Below, piece by piece: positions 5,542 through 12,514 of a stretch of DNA of 14,838 nt. The translations under genes were made by a program, and so were the position numbers. The notes below the pieces were generated by a model. It searched no databases and was not told the DNA's origin. It worked only from the letters and a program-made list of their open reading frames with translations. How positions within the stretch are numbered: position 1 is the stretch's first letter; every line of letters begins with the position of its first letter. Origin of the DNA: an uncultured Treponema sp. (GTDB lineage Bacteria; Spirochaetota; Spirochaetia; Treponematales; Treponemataceae); NCBI GenBank assembly GCA_947167745.1, contig CAMVJE010000034.1:1-14838 (forward strand). The letters run 5' to 3'.

Positions 5542-7513
5542 TGTGTTTGTAAAAAAGTTTTCACAAATCTTTAATTTTTTTCTTTGGAAAAATCACATTG
5601 CGTCCTTTATATTTTCATTTCTAATTTTTAATTCTTCATTCCTGATTTTCTCTCAATCGCATATCTCAAATCAATCTCATTCAGGTGCGGTTTCAAATGT
5701 GGCTTACCTTGAGAATTCTGACGGCTCTGTTTTTTCAGCAGGAAATGACGGATTTTTGATCAAATGGACTGAAGACGGTATGGGAGAGCATTATCAGATT
5801 TCTGACCTGCCTATTAAAATGATTGCCCGAAGTCCAAATGGAAATGAAATTGCGGTTTACGAAAGTGACGGAGCTTCATTAAATCGGGTTTCTGTCTGGA
5901 ACTGGAAGACTTTCACCCGCAAATTTGCTTTTAGATTTTCGGACTCGCTTACAAGTCTTTCTTATTCTGCAAAAGGTACATACATTATTTGTGGCACGGC
6001 GAGCGTGAGCGGAGCTTTTTTTCTTAATTCAAGTAGTGGAGCTGTAATCCGTAATAAAATCAAAGAAAATACTGGAGTTGTGAACTATGTTCAGACTTCT
6101 GACACAGAAAAGACTGTTATTACTTATTCTCCTAGAGGCAGCCTTACATATTACAATTTGCAGACCGGCGAACTAAAAGAAAAATTTAATACTGAGTATG
6201 ATTTGACTCAGTTTTGTATGTTCAGTAACAGTCGTTTTGGAGCTGGAATCCGTGGAAACGAACTGCTGGTGATTCTTGGAATTGGTAGCACTGTGGGCCG
6301 TTTTCCTATAAATCCTAATAACAGCCCTGTTCTCATCGGTTCAAATTCATTTCGGGATTTATATTATATAATCACTGAAAACAGGCAGTTTAAGGTTTTT
6401 CGTGTTGCAAATGATAGAAATAAAAATGTCATAGCCCCAGAGCTTATGAGAACCTTCAGTGGTTTAAAATCTGGTGAGGCAATAGTTTGTGCAACTTTTG
6501 CCGGTAATGAAATTTTTGCCGGTACAAATCTTGGAAATCTTTACAAATTTGATTATGCACAAGCTGAACGGGTTGATGTCCAGCTTTCCCTGACTGATAA
6601 AATGTATGAAAGAATTTATGATGTTGCTTCTGTAGGAGACAATTTTTATTTTCTTACCCCTGCTTCGATTTTCAAATCATCCTATGATAATCGTGCAATT
6701 GAAAAGAAAGCTACAAATTCTGGATATACGAATTTAATTTCGTACGGAGATAATATAATTCTCTGGTCAAAAGATTCTAAAAAAGCTGTAGTTTTACTTG
6801 AATTAACAAGCGGACGAATTCAGCAGCTTTTCACTCCTGCAGGAACTATACAGGTTCTCAAACTTTACGGTGACCGTTTGATTGATGTTGAGTCAAATTC
6901 TTTTGTAAATGTTTTTGATATTAAAACTTCAAAAAAACGACAATTGTATCAGGGAACAAGCATTCAGGATGCAGTTTTATTTACAGAAACGGATTTATAT
7001 GTTGCTAAATCTAGTGGAACATCGCCAAACGTTCCATTGATATATGTAAATGTGAATACACAGGAAACAGTTCCTCTTTCAATGAAAGGTAATGTTGCCT
7101 ACTCTCTTTGTTTTGACCCGGCACAGAGCAGTAATGAATTTTATGGCGTTACTATCTATACGAATTCACAGACGAAAAAACTCACTACATCAATTTTTGC
7201 TTACAAACCGCAGACAAAATCTTCCCGAAATTTAATTTCGCTTACTGATGAAGATAGCGAGGCTTTTGCTTCTCTGTCAGGTAATTTCCTTTTTGCAAAT
7301 ATTGGAAAAAGTCAGGTGCGCTCATACAATCTTTCAACAAGACGAACATTATTATACAGGCGCTCAGCTTCTATGCCGATAAAGACAGTGATGAATCAGG
7401 ATAAAATGGTTGTCCTGAATCGTGACGGATCAATCAGCTGGTATAACCCCACTCTAAACAATGTTCTTGCAGACTGGTATCTTACAACAGAGGGAAGCTG
7501 GTTTGAATTTTAA
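5531..7513 (+). CDS. Exported WD40-like beta-propeller protein, function unknown
   Basis: The 660-residue product starts with a basic stretch and a strongly hydrophobic segment at about 22-41, followed by SQSH. This reads as a signal peptide or membrane anchor, so the rest is probably periplasmic or surface-bound. Residues 50-83 (HSGAVSNVAYLENSDGSVF and on to IKWT) form one recognisable WD40-type blade. Later segments such as RVSVWNWKTFTRKFAF and GSLTYYNLQTGELKEKF repeat the pattern of a strand, a turn and an aromatic strand, so one or two propellers are likely. No catalytic motif was found. ATG at 5531 lies inside the end of rseP with GGAG at 5521-5524, suggesting translational coupling. Propellers of this type usually mediate protein contacts. 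A link to RseP is inference from position only. Confidence 0.82.
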   Translation: MQNNVFVKKFSQIFNFFLWKNHIASFIFSFLIFNSSFLIFSQSHISNQSHSGAVSNVAYLENSDGSVFSAGNDGFLIKWTEDGMGEHYQISDLPIKMIARSPNGNEIAVYESDGASLNRVSVWNWKTFTRKFAFRFSDSLTSLSYSAKGTYIICGTASVSGAFFLNSSSGAVIRNKIKENTGVVNYVQTSDTEKTVITYSPRGSLTYYNLQTGELKEKFNTEYDLTQFCMFSNSRFGAGIRGNELLVILGIGSTVGRFPINPNNSPVLIGSNSFRDLYYIITENRQFKVFRVANDRNKNVIAPELMRTFSGLKSGEAIVCATFAGNEIFAGTNLGNLYKFDYAQAERVDVQLSLTDKMYERIYDVASVGDNFYFLTPASIFKSSYDNRAIEKKATNSGYTNLISYGDNIILWSKDSKKAVVLLELTSGRIQQLFTPAGTIQVLKLYGDRLIDVESNSFVNVFDIKTSKKRQLYQGTSIQDAVLFTETDLYVAKSSGTSPNVPLIYVNVNTQETVPLSMKGNVAYSLCFDPAQSSNEFYGVTIYTNSQTKKLTTSIFAYKPQTKSSRNLISLTDEDSEAFASLSGNFLFANIGKSQVRSYNLSTRRTLLYRRSASMPIKTVMNQDKMVVLNRDGSISWYNPTLNNVLADWYLTTEGSWFEF

Positions 7514-7531
7514 TTGAAAGCGGATTATACT
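7503..7531 (+). promoter_or_regulatory. Possible promoter for the ankyrin gene, giving a leaderless mRNA
   Basis: TTGAAT at 7503-7508 and TATACT at 7526-7531 are separated by exactly 17 bases. Transcription would start at about 7538-7540, on or just before the ATG at 7540, and no ribosome binding site precedes that ATG. The element overlaps the last codons of the propeller gene, so chance resemblance in AT-rich DNA is a real alternative. Confidence 0.4.
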
Positions 7532-7539
7532 TTATCATA

Positions 7540-8928
7540 ATGAAGAATTTGTCTTCTGCCCTCTTTTTAATTTTTTCTCTTTCTTTTATTCATGCCTCAC
7601 CGTGGATAGATGATGCTTTTTTAGTTATAGAGACAGACACTCCAGATAAAGTTCGACATTTAATTGCGACTGATTATTCACTTAGAAATTTTACAAGAAA
7701 TGACGAAAAAGAGAATCTTCTCATGGCGGCCCTAAAAAATGCCCGGGGAAATGATATTGTAGATTTGCTCTTACATAAGGCTGATATTTCTCCTGATTCT
7801 ACGAATAAAGATGGTGTATCCGCTTTTATGTATGCCTGTCAGTACGAAACTGATATAAATGCAATTGAAAATGTTCTTTTTACAGGTGCCCGTTCTGATT
7901 CCAAAAAGGAAAAACGAATCCTGCATAGGGATGAACAGGGGCTTACATGTTTTGACTATGCCCGCAAAAACGAAAGTATAAGTGAAGATGTCCTTGCTTT
8001 GCTGAAAATGTATGCAGAGGAACCTCTTCCAGAATCTCCTGCTGAGGAAATAATTGAACTTGCAGAAGACGATACTGACTCTGAGACAGTAGAAGGCGAA
8101 CTCCCGGTTGAAGAAGTTGTTGAGGTTGCAGAAGTTGAACCAGTTCCAGAAGCAGTTATTCCAAATGAAAAAAAGTCACTTATGAATTTGGGGGCATTGG
8201 ATTCTCCCATGGTAGTTACCGAAAGTATTTATCTTTATGATTATGCAAATGATAAATATGCCGCTATAGAAATTCCACCCTCTTTAATCGCCGCAGAAGA
8301 AGCTGCCAGAAAATACATCGTGGATGCGTCGAAAAAAGATTCAGCTGGCCGAACAAAACTTATGTATGCTGCAAAGAACGGTGATATTGCACTTATTGAA
8401 AACCTCATCTATTCTGGTGCTGATGTAAATGCAAAGGACGAAGAGGGATGGACCGCCTTGATGTATGCTGCGCGCTATCAGAATAATCCTGATGTGACTA
8501 AACTCCTCTTGTATAAGGGAGCCAATTATGAACTTAAAAATAATTATGGAATTTCAGCTCTTATGCTTGGAGCTGGTTATGCAGGAAATCCTGCTGTGAT
8601 TTCGGTACTCCTTGAGACTTATTCTCCAGATTCTGATGAAGTTAGAGGGGCTTTTGCCTATGGAATATCTAATATGAACTCTCCAGAAGCTCTGCAAGCC
8701 TTTATCGATAAAAAAGTACCACTGAATGTTCCTTTTGATGGTAAAACACCACTTATGCTTGCCTGCCAGATTGGGAAAAATACTGTCCTGATTGAATGGC
8801 TTTTAAAAAATGGCGCATCTAAATACTTGATTGAAGCTGCTACGGGAAAAACGGCTTATGATTATGCCCGTGAAAATAAAAGGCTTCCCCATAATATCAC
8901 TTATTGGTCTTTAAATCCTAATTCATAA
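7540..8928 (+). CDS. Exported ankyrin-repeat protein, function unknown
   Basis: The 462 residues begin with a clean signal peptide (hydrophobic 5-17, likely cleavage after HAS at 18-20), so the mature protein is probably periplasmic. There are two ankyrin blocks. Residues about 22-158 hold three or four degenerate repeats (for example NLLMAALKNARGNDIVDLLL at 59-78). Residues about 268-452 hold five or more, the best being TKLMYAAKNGDIALIENLI at 272-290 and TALMYAARYQNNPDVTKLLL at 305-324. The blocks are joined by a 50-residue acidic linker rich in Glu, Val and Pro (about 159-208) and a non-repeat segment with YLYDYANDKYAAIEIP at 231-246. No catalytic motif is seen. The gene follows the propeller gene by 26 bases and precedes rsmD by 17. 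Ankyrin domains bind proteins; the partner is unknown. Confidence 0.9.
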   Translation: MKNLSSALFLIFSLSFIHASPWIDDAFLVIETDTPDKVRHLIATDYSLRNFTRNDEKENLLMAALKNARGNDIVDLLLHKADISPDSTNKDGVSAFMYACQYETDINAIENVLFTGARSDSKKEKRILHRDEQGLTCFDYARKNESISEDVLALLKMYAEEPLPESPAEEIIELAEDDTDSETVEGELPVEEVVEVAEVEPVPEAVIPNEKKSLMNLGALDSPMVVTESIYLYDYANDKYAAIEIPPSLIAAEEAARKYIVDASKKDSAGRTKLMYAAKNGDIALIENLIYSGADVNAKDEEGWTALMYAARYQNNPDVTKLLLYKGANYELKNNYGISALMLGAGYAGNPAVISVLLETYSPDSDEVRGAFAYGISNMNSPEALQAFIDKKVPLNVPFDGKTPLMLACQIGKNTVLIEWLLKNGASKYLIEAATGKTAYDYARENKRLPHNITYWSLNPNS

Positions 8929-8945
8929 TATAAAAGAGGAAAATA

Positions 8946-9494
8946 ATGCGGATTACTGGTGGAAAACTGAAAGGCAGGGTTATAAAATGTCCTGACGGAA
9001 TAATCAGGCCTGCAATGGACAGAATGAGGGAGTCCGTTTTTGCAATTTTAGGTGATTTAGACGGCAAATCATGGCTGGATTTGTTTTCTGGAAGTGGAAC
9101 AATTGCAATTGAAGCAGTTTCCAGAGGGGCAAGTGAGGTTCAGCTTTGTGAAAAGGATAAGATCAAAATAAAGCAGGTCCTTGAAAATGTTTCAATAACC
9201 GAAAAAGAACTGGGTGTTAAAATCGGCTGTCATTTTATGGCTGTTGAATTATTTTTAAAACGGTGCAAGGATACTTTTGATTATATTTTTTTAGATCCAC
9301 CCTTCCCCTATAAATATCGTCTCGAATTACTGAAAATTATCGAAAAACGCTCACTGGTAAAAGAAGGTGGCCTTGTAATGATTCATTTTCCAGAAGAAGA
9401 CGCTCTTCCTGAAGAAATTGCTTCATTAAAACTTACAGATAAAAGAGTTTATGGCCGTTCGATTGTAAATTTTTATTCTCCATCTGAAAATTAG
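8946..9494 (+). CDS. rsmD: 16S rRNA (guanine966-N2)-methyltransferase RsmD
   Basis: RsmD uses S-adenosylmethionine to methylate G966 of 16S rRNA in the small subunit. The 182-residue length is typical. The family start MRITGGKLKGRVIKCP is present, followed by RPAMDRMRESVFAIL at 21-35, the SAM-binding DLFSGSG at 45-51, an acidic residue Glu69 at the end of the next strand, and the catalytic DPPF at 117-120. AGAGGA at 8935-8940 is a good ribosome binding site for ATG 8946. It closely follows the ankyrin gene and is probably co-transcribed with it. A promoter for the next unit begins 41 bases after its stop. Confidence 0.96.
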   Translation: MRITGGKLKGRVIKCPDGIIRPAMDRMRESVFAILGDLDGKSWLDLFSGSGTIAIEAVSRGASEVQLCEKDKIKIKQVLENVSITEKELGVKIGCHFMAVELFLKRCKDTFDYIFLDPPFPYKYRLELLKIIEKRSLVKEGGLVMIHFPEEDALPEEIASLKLTDKRVYGRSIVNFYSPSEN

Positions 9495-9535
9495 ACAAAT
9501 AAAAAAATAATCTTAAATTTTATTTCATTTAATGC

Positions 9536-9563
9536 TTGACTTTTAATCAAAAAGTGATAGCAT
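9536..9563 (+). promoter_or_regulatory. Promoter for the TPR gene pair
   Basis: TTGACT at 9536-9541 matches the -35 consensus at five of six positions. TAGCAT at 9558-9563, 16 bases later, is a four-of-six -10 box. Transcription would begin near 9570, leaving a leader of about 26 bases with AGGT at 9585-9588 before the TTG start at 9596. It lies in a 101-base, very AT-rich gap after rsmD. Confidence 0.6.
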
Positions 9564-9595
9564 TAAGTTAGTAATTATCTTAACAGGTAAAAAAG

Positions 9596-9937
9596 TTGGA
9601 TGAAAATAAGTTAAAAAGTACTCTCTCTGCTCATAGTATTCCTGATGGCTTTATCAAGGTAACTGATAGACCTGTCAAAGGCCTTACTTCAGAACAAAAA
9701 GCTGTTCTAAATCGCAAAGGAAATGTGCTCTTTAATGAAGGCAAGTACGATGCTGCGTGTCGAATTTTTATTACAACGGGGTATTCTGACGGGCTTGCTC
9801 GAATTGGAGACCTTTACCATAAGCAGAATCGTTTTCTGGATGCACTAAAGTATTACCATTTGGCTAATAACAAGGCAAAGTCAGAAGCGGTATGTGAAAA
9901 GATAGCTGCTGTAATTTCAATAATAATTAATAATTAA
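9596..9937 (+). CDS. Small TPR-like protein with a TTG start
   Basis: The 113-residue product is a cytoplasmic-looking, largely helical protein with no signal peptide. Residues about 35-62 (LNRKGNVLFNEGKYDAACRI and on) and 66-93 (DGLARIGDLYHKQNRFLDAL and on) resemble two degenerate TPR helical pairs. The start is read as TTG at 9596, with AGGT seven bases upstream. The ATG at 9600 is in another frame and ends after four codons, so it cannot be the start. The nearest in-frame ATG is absent from the N-terminal part. It is 19 bases before the larger TPR gene and shares its promoter, so the two probably act together. I do not recognise a named family, and the C terminus (ISIIINN) is just AT-rich coding sequence. 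Confidence 0.78.
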   Translation: MDENKLKSTLSAHSIPDGFIKVTDRPVKGLTSEQKAVLNRKGNVLFNEGKYDAACRIFITTGYSDGLARIGDLYHKQNRFLDALKYYHLANNKAKSEAVCEKIAAVISIIINN

Positions 9938-9956
9938 AAAACGTGAGGTCAAAATT

Positions 9957-11111
9957 ATGAGTGACGAGTTATTTAAGGAATTTGAAATTCCTCAGCCAAT
10001 GGATGATTTCGCATCCGAAGATGGAAACGTATCCGATGAGATTTCTAATCTTTCAAAGCAAGGCTATCAACTGATAAAAGATAATCGAATTGATGAAGCA
10101 AAAGAGGCATTTAACAAAATCCTTAAAATCGAAGAAAATAATAACTATGCTTTGGTTGGCCTCGGCGATTGTGAACGAAAACAAGGTCATTTCCGAGAGG
10201 CGCATGACTTTTATCAGAATTGTTTGAATCATCATCCAGGCAACAATTATGCCCTTTTTGGCCTTGCTGACTGCTATAAAGCTCTAAATCAGTATCACAA
10301 GGCTATTGATATTTGGGAACAGTATTTGCTTCATGATGACCGAAATATTACAGTTCTTACCCGTGTTGCAGATGCTTATCGAAAAATTCGTGACTTTAAA
10401 AAATCAAAGGATTTGTATCTTTCTGTTCTTGATATGGAAGAAGATAATTCTTATGCTTTAATTGGTCTTGGCCACCTTCATTATGATTTTAAAGAATATC
10501 GTGATGCATTGTATTATTGGACCCGAATGCTTGAAAAAAACGAAGATTTTGTTGATATTCGCGTTCTTACTTCTATTGGAAACTGCCATCGTAAATTAAA
10601 GACTTTTGAAAAAGGCGTAGTTTATTTTGAGCGTGCTTTGCAAAAGGAACCTGATAATTTTTATGCTCTTTTCGGTCTTGCAGACTGCTATCGTGGTATG
10701 AATCAGCAGTTCCGTTCTATCGAGTATTGGAACAAAATCCTTGAAATGGATCCTGATAATAAGGTAATTCTTACCCGTGCAGGAGACGCATATCGTAATA
10801 CTGGTGACTATAAAACAGCAGCAGAATATTACACAAAAGCCATGGATATTGAATTTGATGTCTATGCTGCTCTTGGACTTGCCCTCATTTGTAAAGGTGA
10901 AGGTCGATATGAAGAAGCTGCAGAAAGACTCAAGGGGCTTATTAAGGGAGATCCCCGTAATTTCAGATTCTACATTGATTTGTCAGATTGTTACATTAAG
11001 CTCAATCAAAAGGCGAAAGCTATCGAGACTTTACAAAGTGTTTCCCGCTATGGAGTTCGTTCTCCTTTGATTTCAGACATGCTTAATCGTCTTGAAAGAG
11101 AGTCTATATAA
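9957..11111 (+). CDS. TPR-repeat protein made of paired repeats
   Basis: The 384 residues are almost entirely tetratricopeptide repeats after a 30-residue acidic N terminus, with no signal peptide, so it is probably a cytoplasmic scaffold. Repeat starts are recognisable at about 64, 98, 133, 166, 203, 237, 271, 303 and 338. Two types alternate: one begins YALFGLADCY (98, 237, with variants at 64, 166, 303) and one begins VLTRVADAYR or ILTRAGDAYR (133, 271, variant 203). The real building block is therefore a pair of TPRs of about 69 residues, and the copies at 98-165 and 237-302 are clearly related. TGAGGT precedes ATG 9957. The gene follows the small TPR gene by 19 bases and its stop lies within an inverted repeat leading to rlmN. 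The binding partner is unknown. Confidence 0.92.
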   Translation: MSDELFKEFEIPQPMDDFASEDGNVSDEISNLSKQGYQLIKDNRIDEAKEAFNKILKIEENNNYALVGLGDCERKQGHFREAHDFYQNCLNHHPGNNYALFGLADCYKALNQYHKAIDIWEQYLLHDDRNITVLTRVADAYRKIRDFKKSKDLYLSVLDMEEDNSYALIGLGHLHYDFKEYRDALYYWTRMLEKNEDFVDIRVLTSIGNCHRKLKTFEKGVVYFERALQKEPDNFYALFGLADCYRGMNQQFRSIEYWNKILEMDPDNKVILTRAGDAYRNTGDYKTAAEYYTKAMDIEFDVYAALGLALICKGEGRYEEAAERLKGLIKGDPRNFRFYIDLSDCYIKLNQKAKAIETLQSVSRYGVRSPLISDMLNRLERESI

Positions 11112-11140
11112 TTTTTTTGTTTTCTTGTATCATATATAGA
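11103..11140. other. 8-bp inverted repeat across the TPR stop and rlmN leader
   Basis: TCTATATA (11103-11110) and TATATAGA (11133-11140) are perfect inverted copies separated by 22 bases that include a seven-T run. The left arm holds the first two bases of the TPR stop codon and the right arm ends two bases before the rlmN ATG. It could fold over the rlmN start in RNA or bind a dimeric regulator in DNA. All-AT arms with one C-G pair make a weak stem, and chance is possible. Confidence 0.4.
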
Positions 11141-11142
11141 AT

Positions 11143-12213
11143 ATGGACAATAAAACAGTTTTAACCGGGCTTTTGCCTGAAGAAATATGCCAAGCTCTTT
11201 CGTTTAAGCAGGCTTTCAGAGGTAAACAGATTTTTCAGTGGATTGGAAAGGGAGTAGAGTCTTTTGAAGAGATGACAAACCTTTCCAAAGATTTGCGTGA
11301 CCAGCTTTCAGAGAAAGCCCTACTTCGCTCCACTACAGTTTCGAAAGTTCTCCGAGATTCAGACGGCACTATAAAATTGCAGATTACTCTTTCAGATGGT
11401 TTGGCTGTTGAAACAGTTCTTCTTACTGACCGGGAAGAGCGTAAGACGGCTTGTGTCTCTTGTCAGGTAGGTTGCGCCATGAATTGCGCTTTCTGTCAGA
11501 CAGGTCATTTGGGGCTTGCCAGGAATTTAACTGCAAGTGAAATCGTCGAGCAGTTTCTGGCCCTTGAAAAACATGTTCGCGATGCTGGCCTTGCTAAAAC
11601 TCTTGACAACATCGTTTTTATGGGTATGGGCGAGCCGATGATGAACCTTGAGAATGTCCGTAAGGCAATCGCAATACTCACGAATAAAGAAGGCCGTGCT
11701 CTCTCTGGCCGTCGCATAACTCTCTCTACTTCCGGAGTGATAAAAGGAATTTATGATCTGGCTGATAACGGGCCTCAGATTCGACTGGCTGTTTCCCTTA
11801 CCACGGCTGATAATGCGCTTCGTGAAAAACTCATGCCAATCTGCCGTACAAATCCACTTCCTGAATTACGGAAGGCAATAGACTATTTTGCCCAAAAAAC
11901 TGGAAAGCGTGTTACTCTTGAAGCGGCTTTACTCCATGATACTAATACCAGCATTGAAAGTGCGACTAACATGATAAATTTTGCCAGAGGGCTTGATGTG
12001 CATGTAAATTTAATTCCATGGAATCCTGTTGAAGGGCTTGAATTCAGTGAGCCCAGCGCAAAGGAATGCAAGAATTTTGTCCATCATCTTGAGAAAGCGG
12101 GGATTAATGTAACGCTAAGAACACGACGAGGACGGGAAATCGGTGGAGCTTGTGGTCAATTGGGAAAAACTTTAGCAGAGACACAGGGAAATGGTAAAAA
12201 AATTGCGGAATAA
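11143..12213 (+). CDS. rlmN: Dual-specificity RNA methyltransferase RlmN (23S A2503 / tRNA A37, C2 methylation)
   Basis: RlmN is a radical-SAM enzyme that methylates C2 of A2503 in 23S rRNA and, in E. coli, A37 of some tRNAs. The 356 residues carry CAMNCAFC, with the 4Fe-4S ligands Cys111, Cys115 and Cys118. Both catalytic cysteines are present: Cys104 in TACVSCQ, matching E. coli Cys118, and the methyl-carrying Cys337 in GGACGQL, matching Cys355. GMGEPMMN at 161-168 and RRITLSTSGV at 190-199 are also typical. The Cfr resistance enzyme shares the fold, but the N-terminal domain and overall sequence fit RlmN. No ribosome binding site is evident before ATG 11143, and the gap after the TPR gene is 31 bases with the inverted repeat at 11103-11140. 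Confidence 0.96.
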   Translation: MDNKTVLTGLLPEEICQALSFKQAFRGKQIFQWIGKGVESFEEMTNLSKDLRDQLSEKALLRSTTVSKVLRDSDGTIKLQITLSDGLAVETVLLTDREERKTACVSCQVGCAMNCAFCQTGHLGLARNLTASEIVEQFLALEKHVRDAGLAKTLDNIVFMGMGEPMMNLENVRKAIAILTNKEGRALSGRRITLSTSGVIKGIYDLADNGPQIRLAVSLTTADNALREKLMPICRTNPLPELRKAIDYFAQKTGKRVTLEAALLHDTNTSIESATNMINFARGLDVHVNLIPWNPVEGLEFSEPSAKECKNFVHHLEKAGINVTLRTRRGREIGGACGQLGKTLAETQGNGKKIAE

Positions 12214-12234
12214 AACGACTTAAGATTATTTTTA

Positions 12235-12263
12235 TTGAAATTTTCCGACTTTCTGTTTATAAT
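12235..12263 (+). promoter_or_regulatory. Near-consensus sigma-70 promoter
   Basis: TTGAAA (12235-12240) and a perfect TATAAT (12258-12263) are separated by 17 bases. Transcription should start near 12270, giving a leader of about 24 bases that contains GGAG at 12281-12284, nine bases before the ATG at 12294. This is the best promoter in the window and would drive the HMA-like gene and the dehydrogenase after it. Confidence 0.82.
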
Positions 12264-12293
12264 AAGCTATCACGCAATTTGGAGTAATCATAA

Positions 12294-12503
12294 ATGCAGA
12301 AAAAAATTTATGTTGACGGCATGTTCGACCCTGATGTAGCCGCTAAAGTGGATGCTGCTGTAAAAGCTGTAGCAGGAGTCACAAGCTGCAATGCAAATCC
12401 TGATAAATCACAAGTCCTTGTAGATTTTGATGAAGGTGTAGGTGGTATTGAAGATGCCATCAATGCCGCTATCTCGTCTACAGGAATTGCGGTTTTAGGC
12501 TAA
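12294..12503 (+). CDS. Small heavy-metal-associated-like domain protein lacking the CxxC motif
   Basis: The 69 residues fit the HMA (copper chaperone-like) pattern: a first strand KKIYVDGM, a helix DVAAKVDAAVKAVAGV, a strand pair TSCNANPDKSQVLVDFD and a last helix EDAINAAISSTG. In true copper chaperones GM is followed by the metal-binding TCxxC; here it is followed by FDPDV (residues 11-15), and the only cysteine is Cys32 in the second strand. Metal binding in the usual way is therefore unlikely, although the fold prediction is inference from spacing. It has its own strong promoter and ribosome binding site and lies 11 bases before the dehydrogenase gene. No partner such as a copper ATPase is nearby. 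It may be a protein-protein adaptor; its function is unknown. Confidence 0.8.
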   Translation: MQKKIYVDGMFDPDVAAKVDAAVKAVAGVTSCNANPDKSQVLVDFDEGVGGIEDAINAAISSTGIAVLG

Positions 12504-12514
12504 ACGGCATTTAT

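Noticed and set aside
9497..9525. AAATAAAA / TTTTATTT inverted repeat after rsmD as a terminator
   Set aside because: The stem contains only A-T pairs and no T run follows directly, so it would be too weak to call.
11107..11112. Perfect TATAAT before rlmN as a promoter
   Set aside because: No acceptable -35 box lies 16-18 bases upstream; it is part of an AT-rich inverted repeat across the TPR stop codon.
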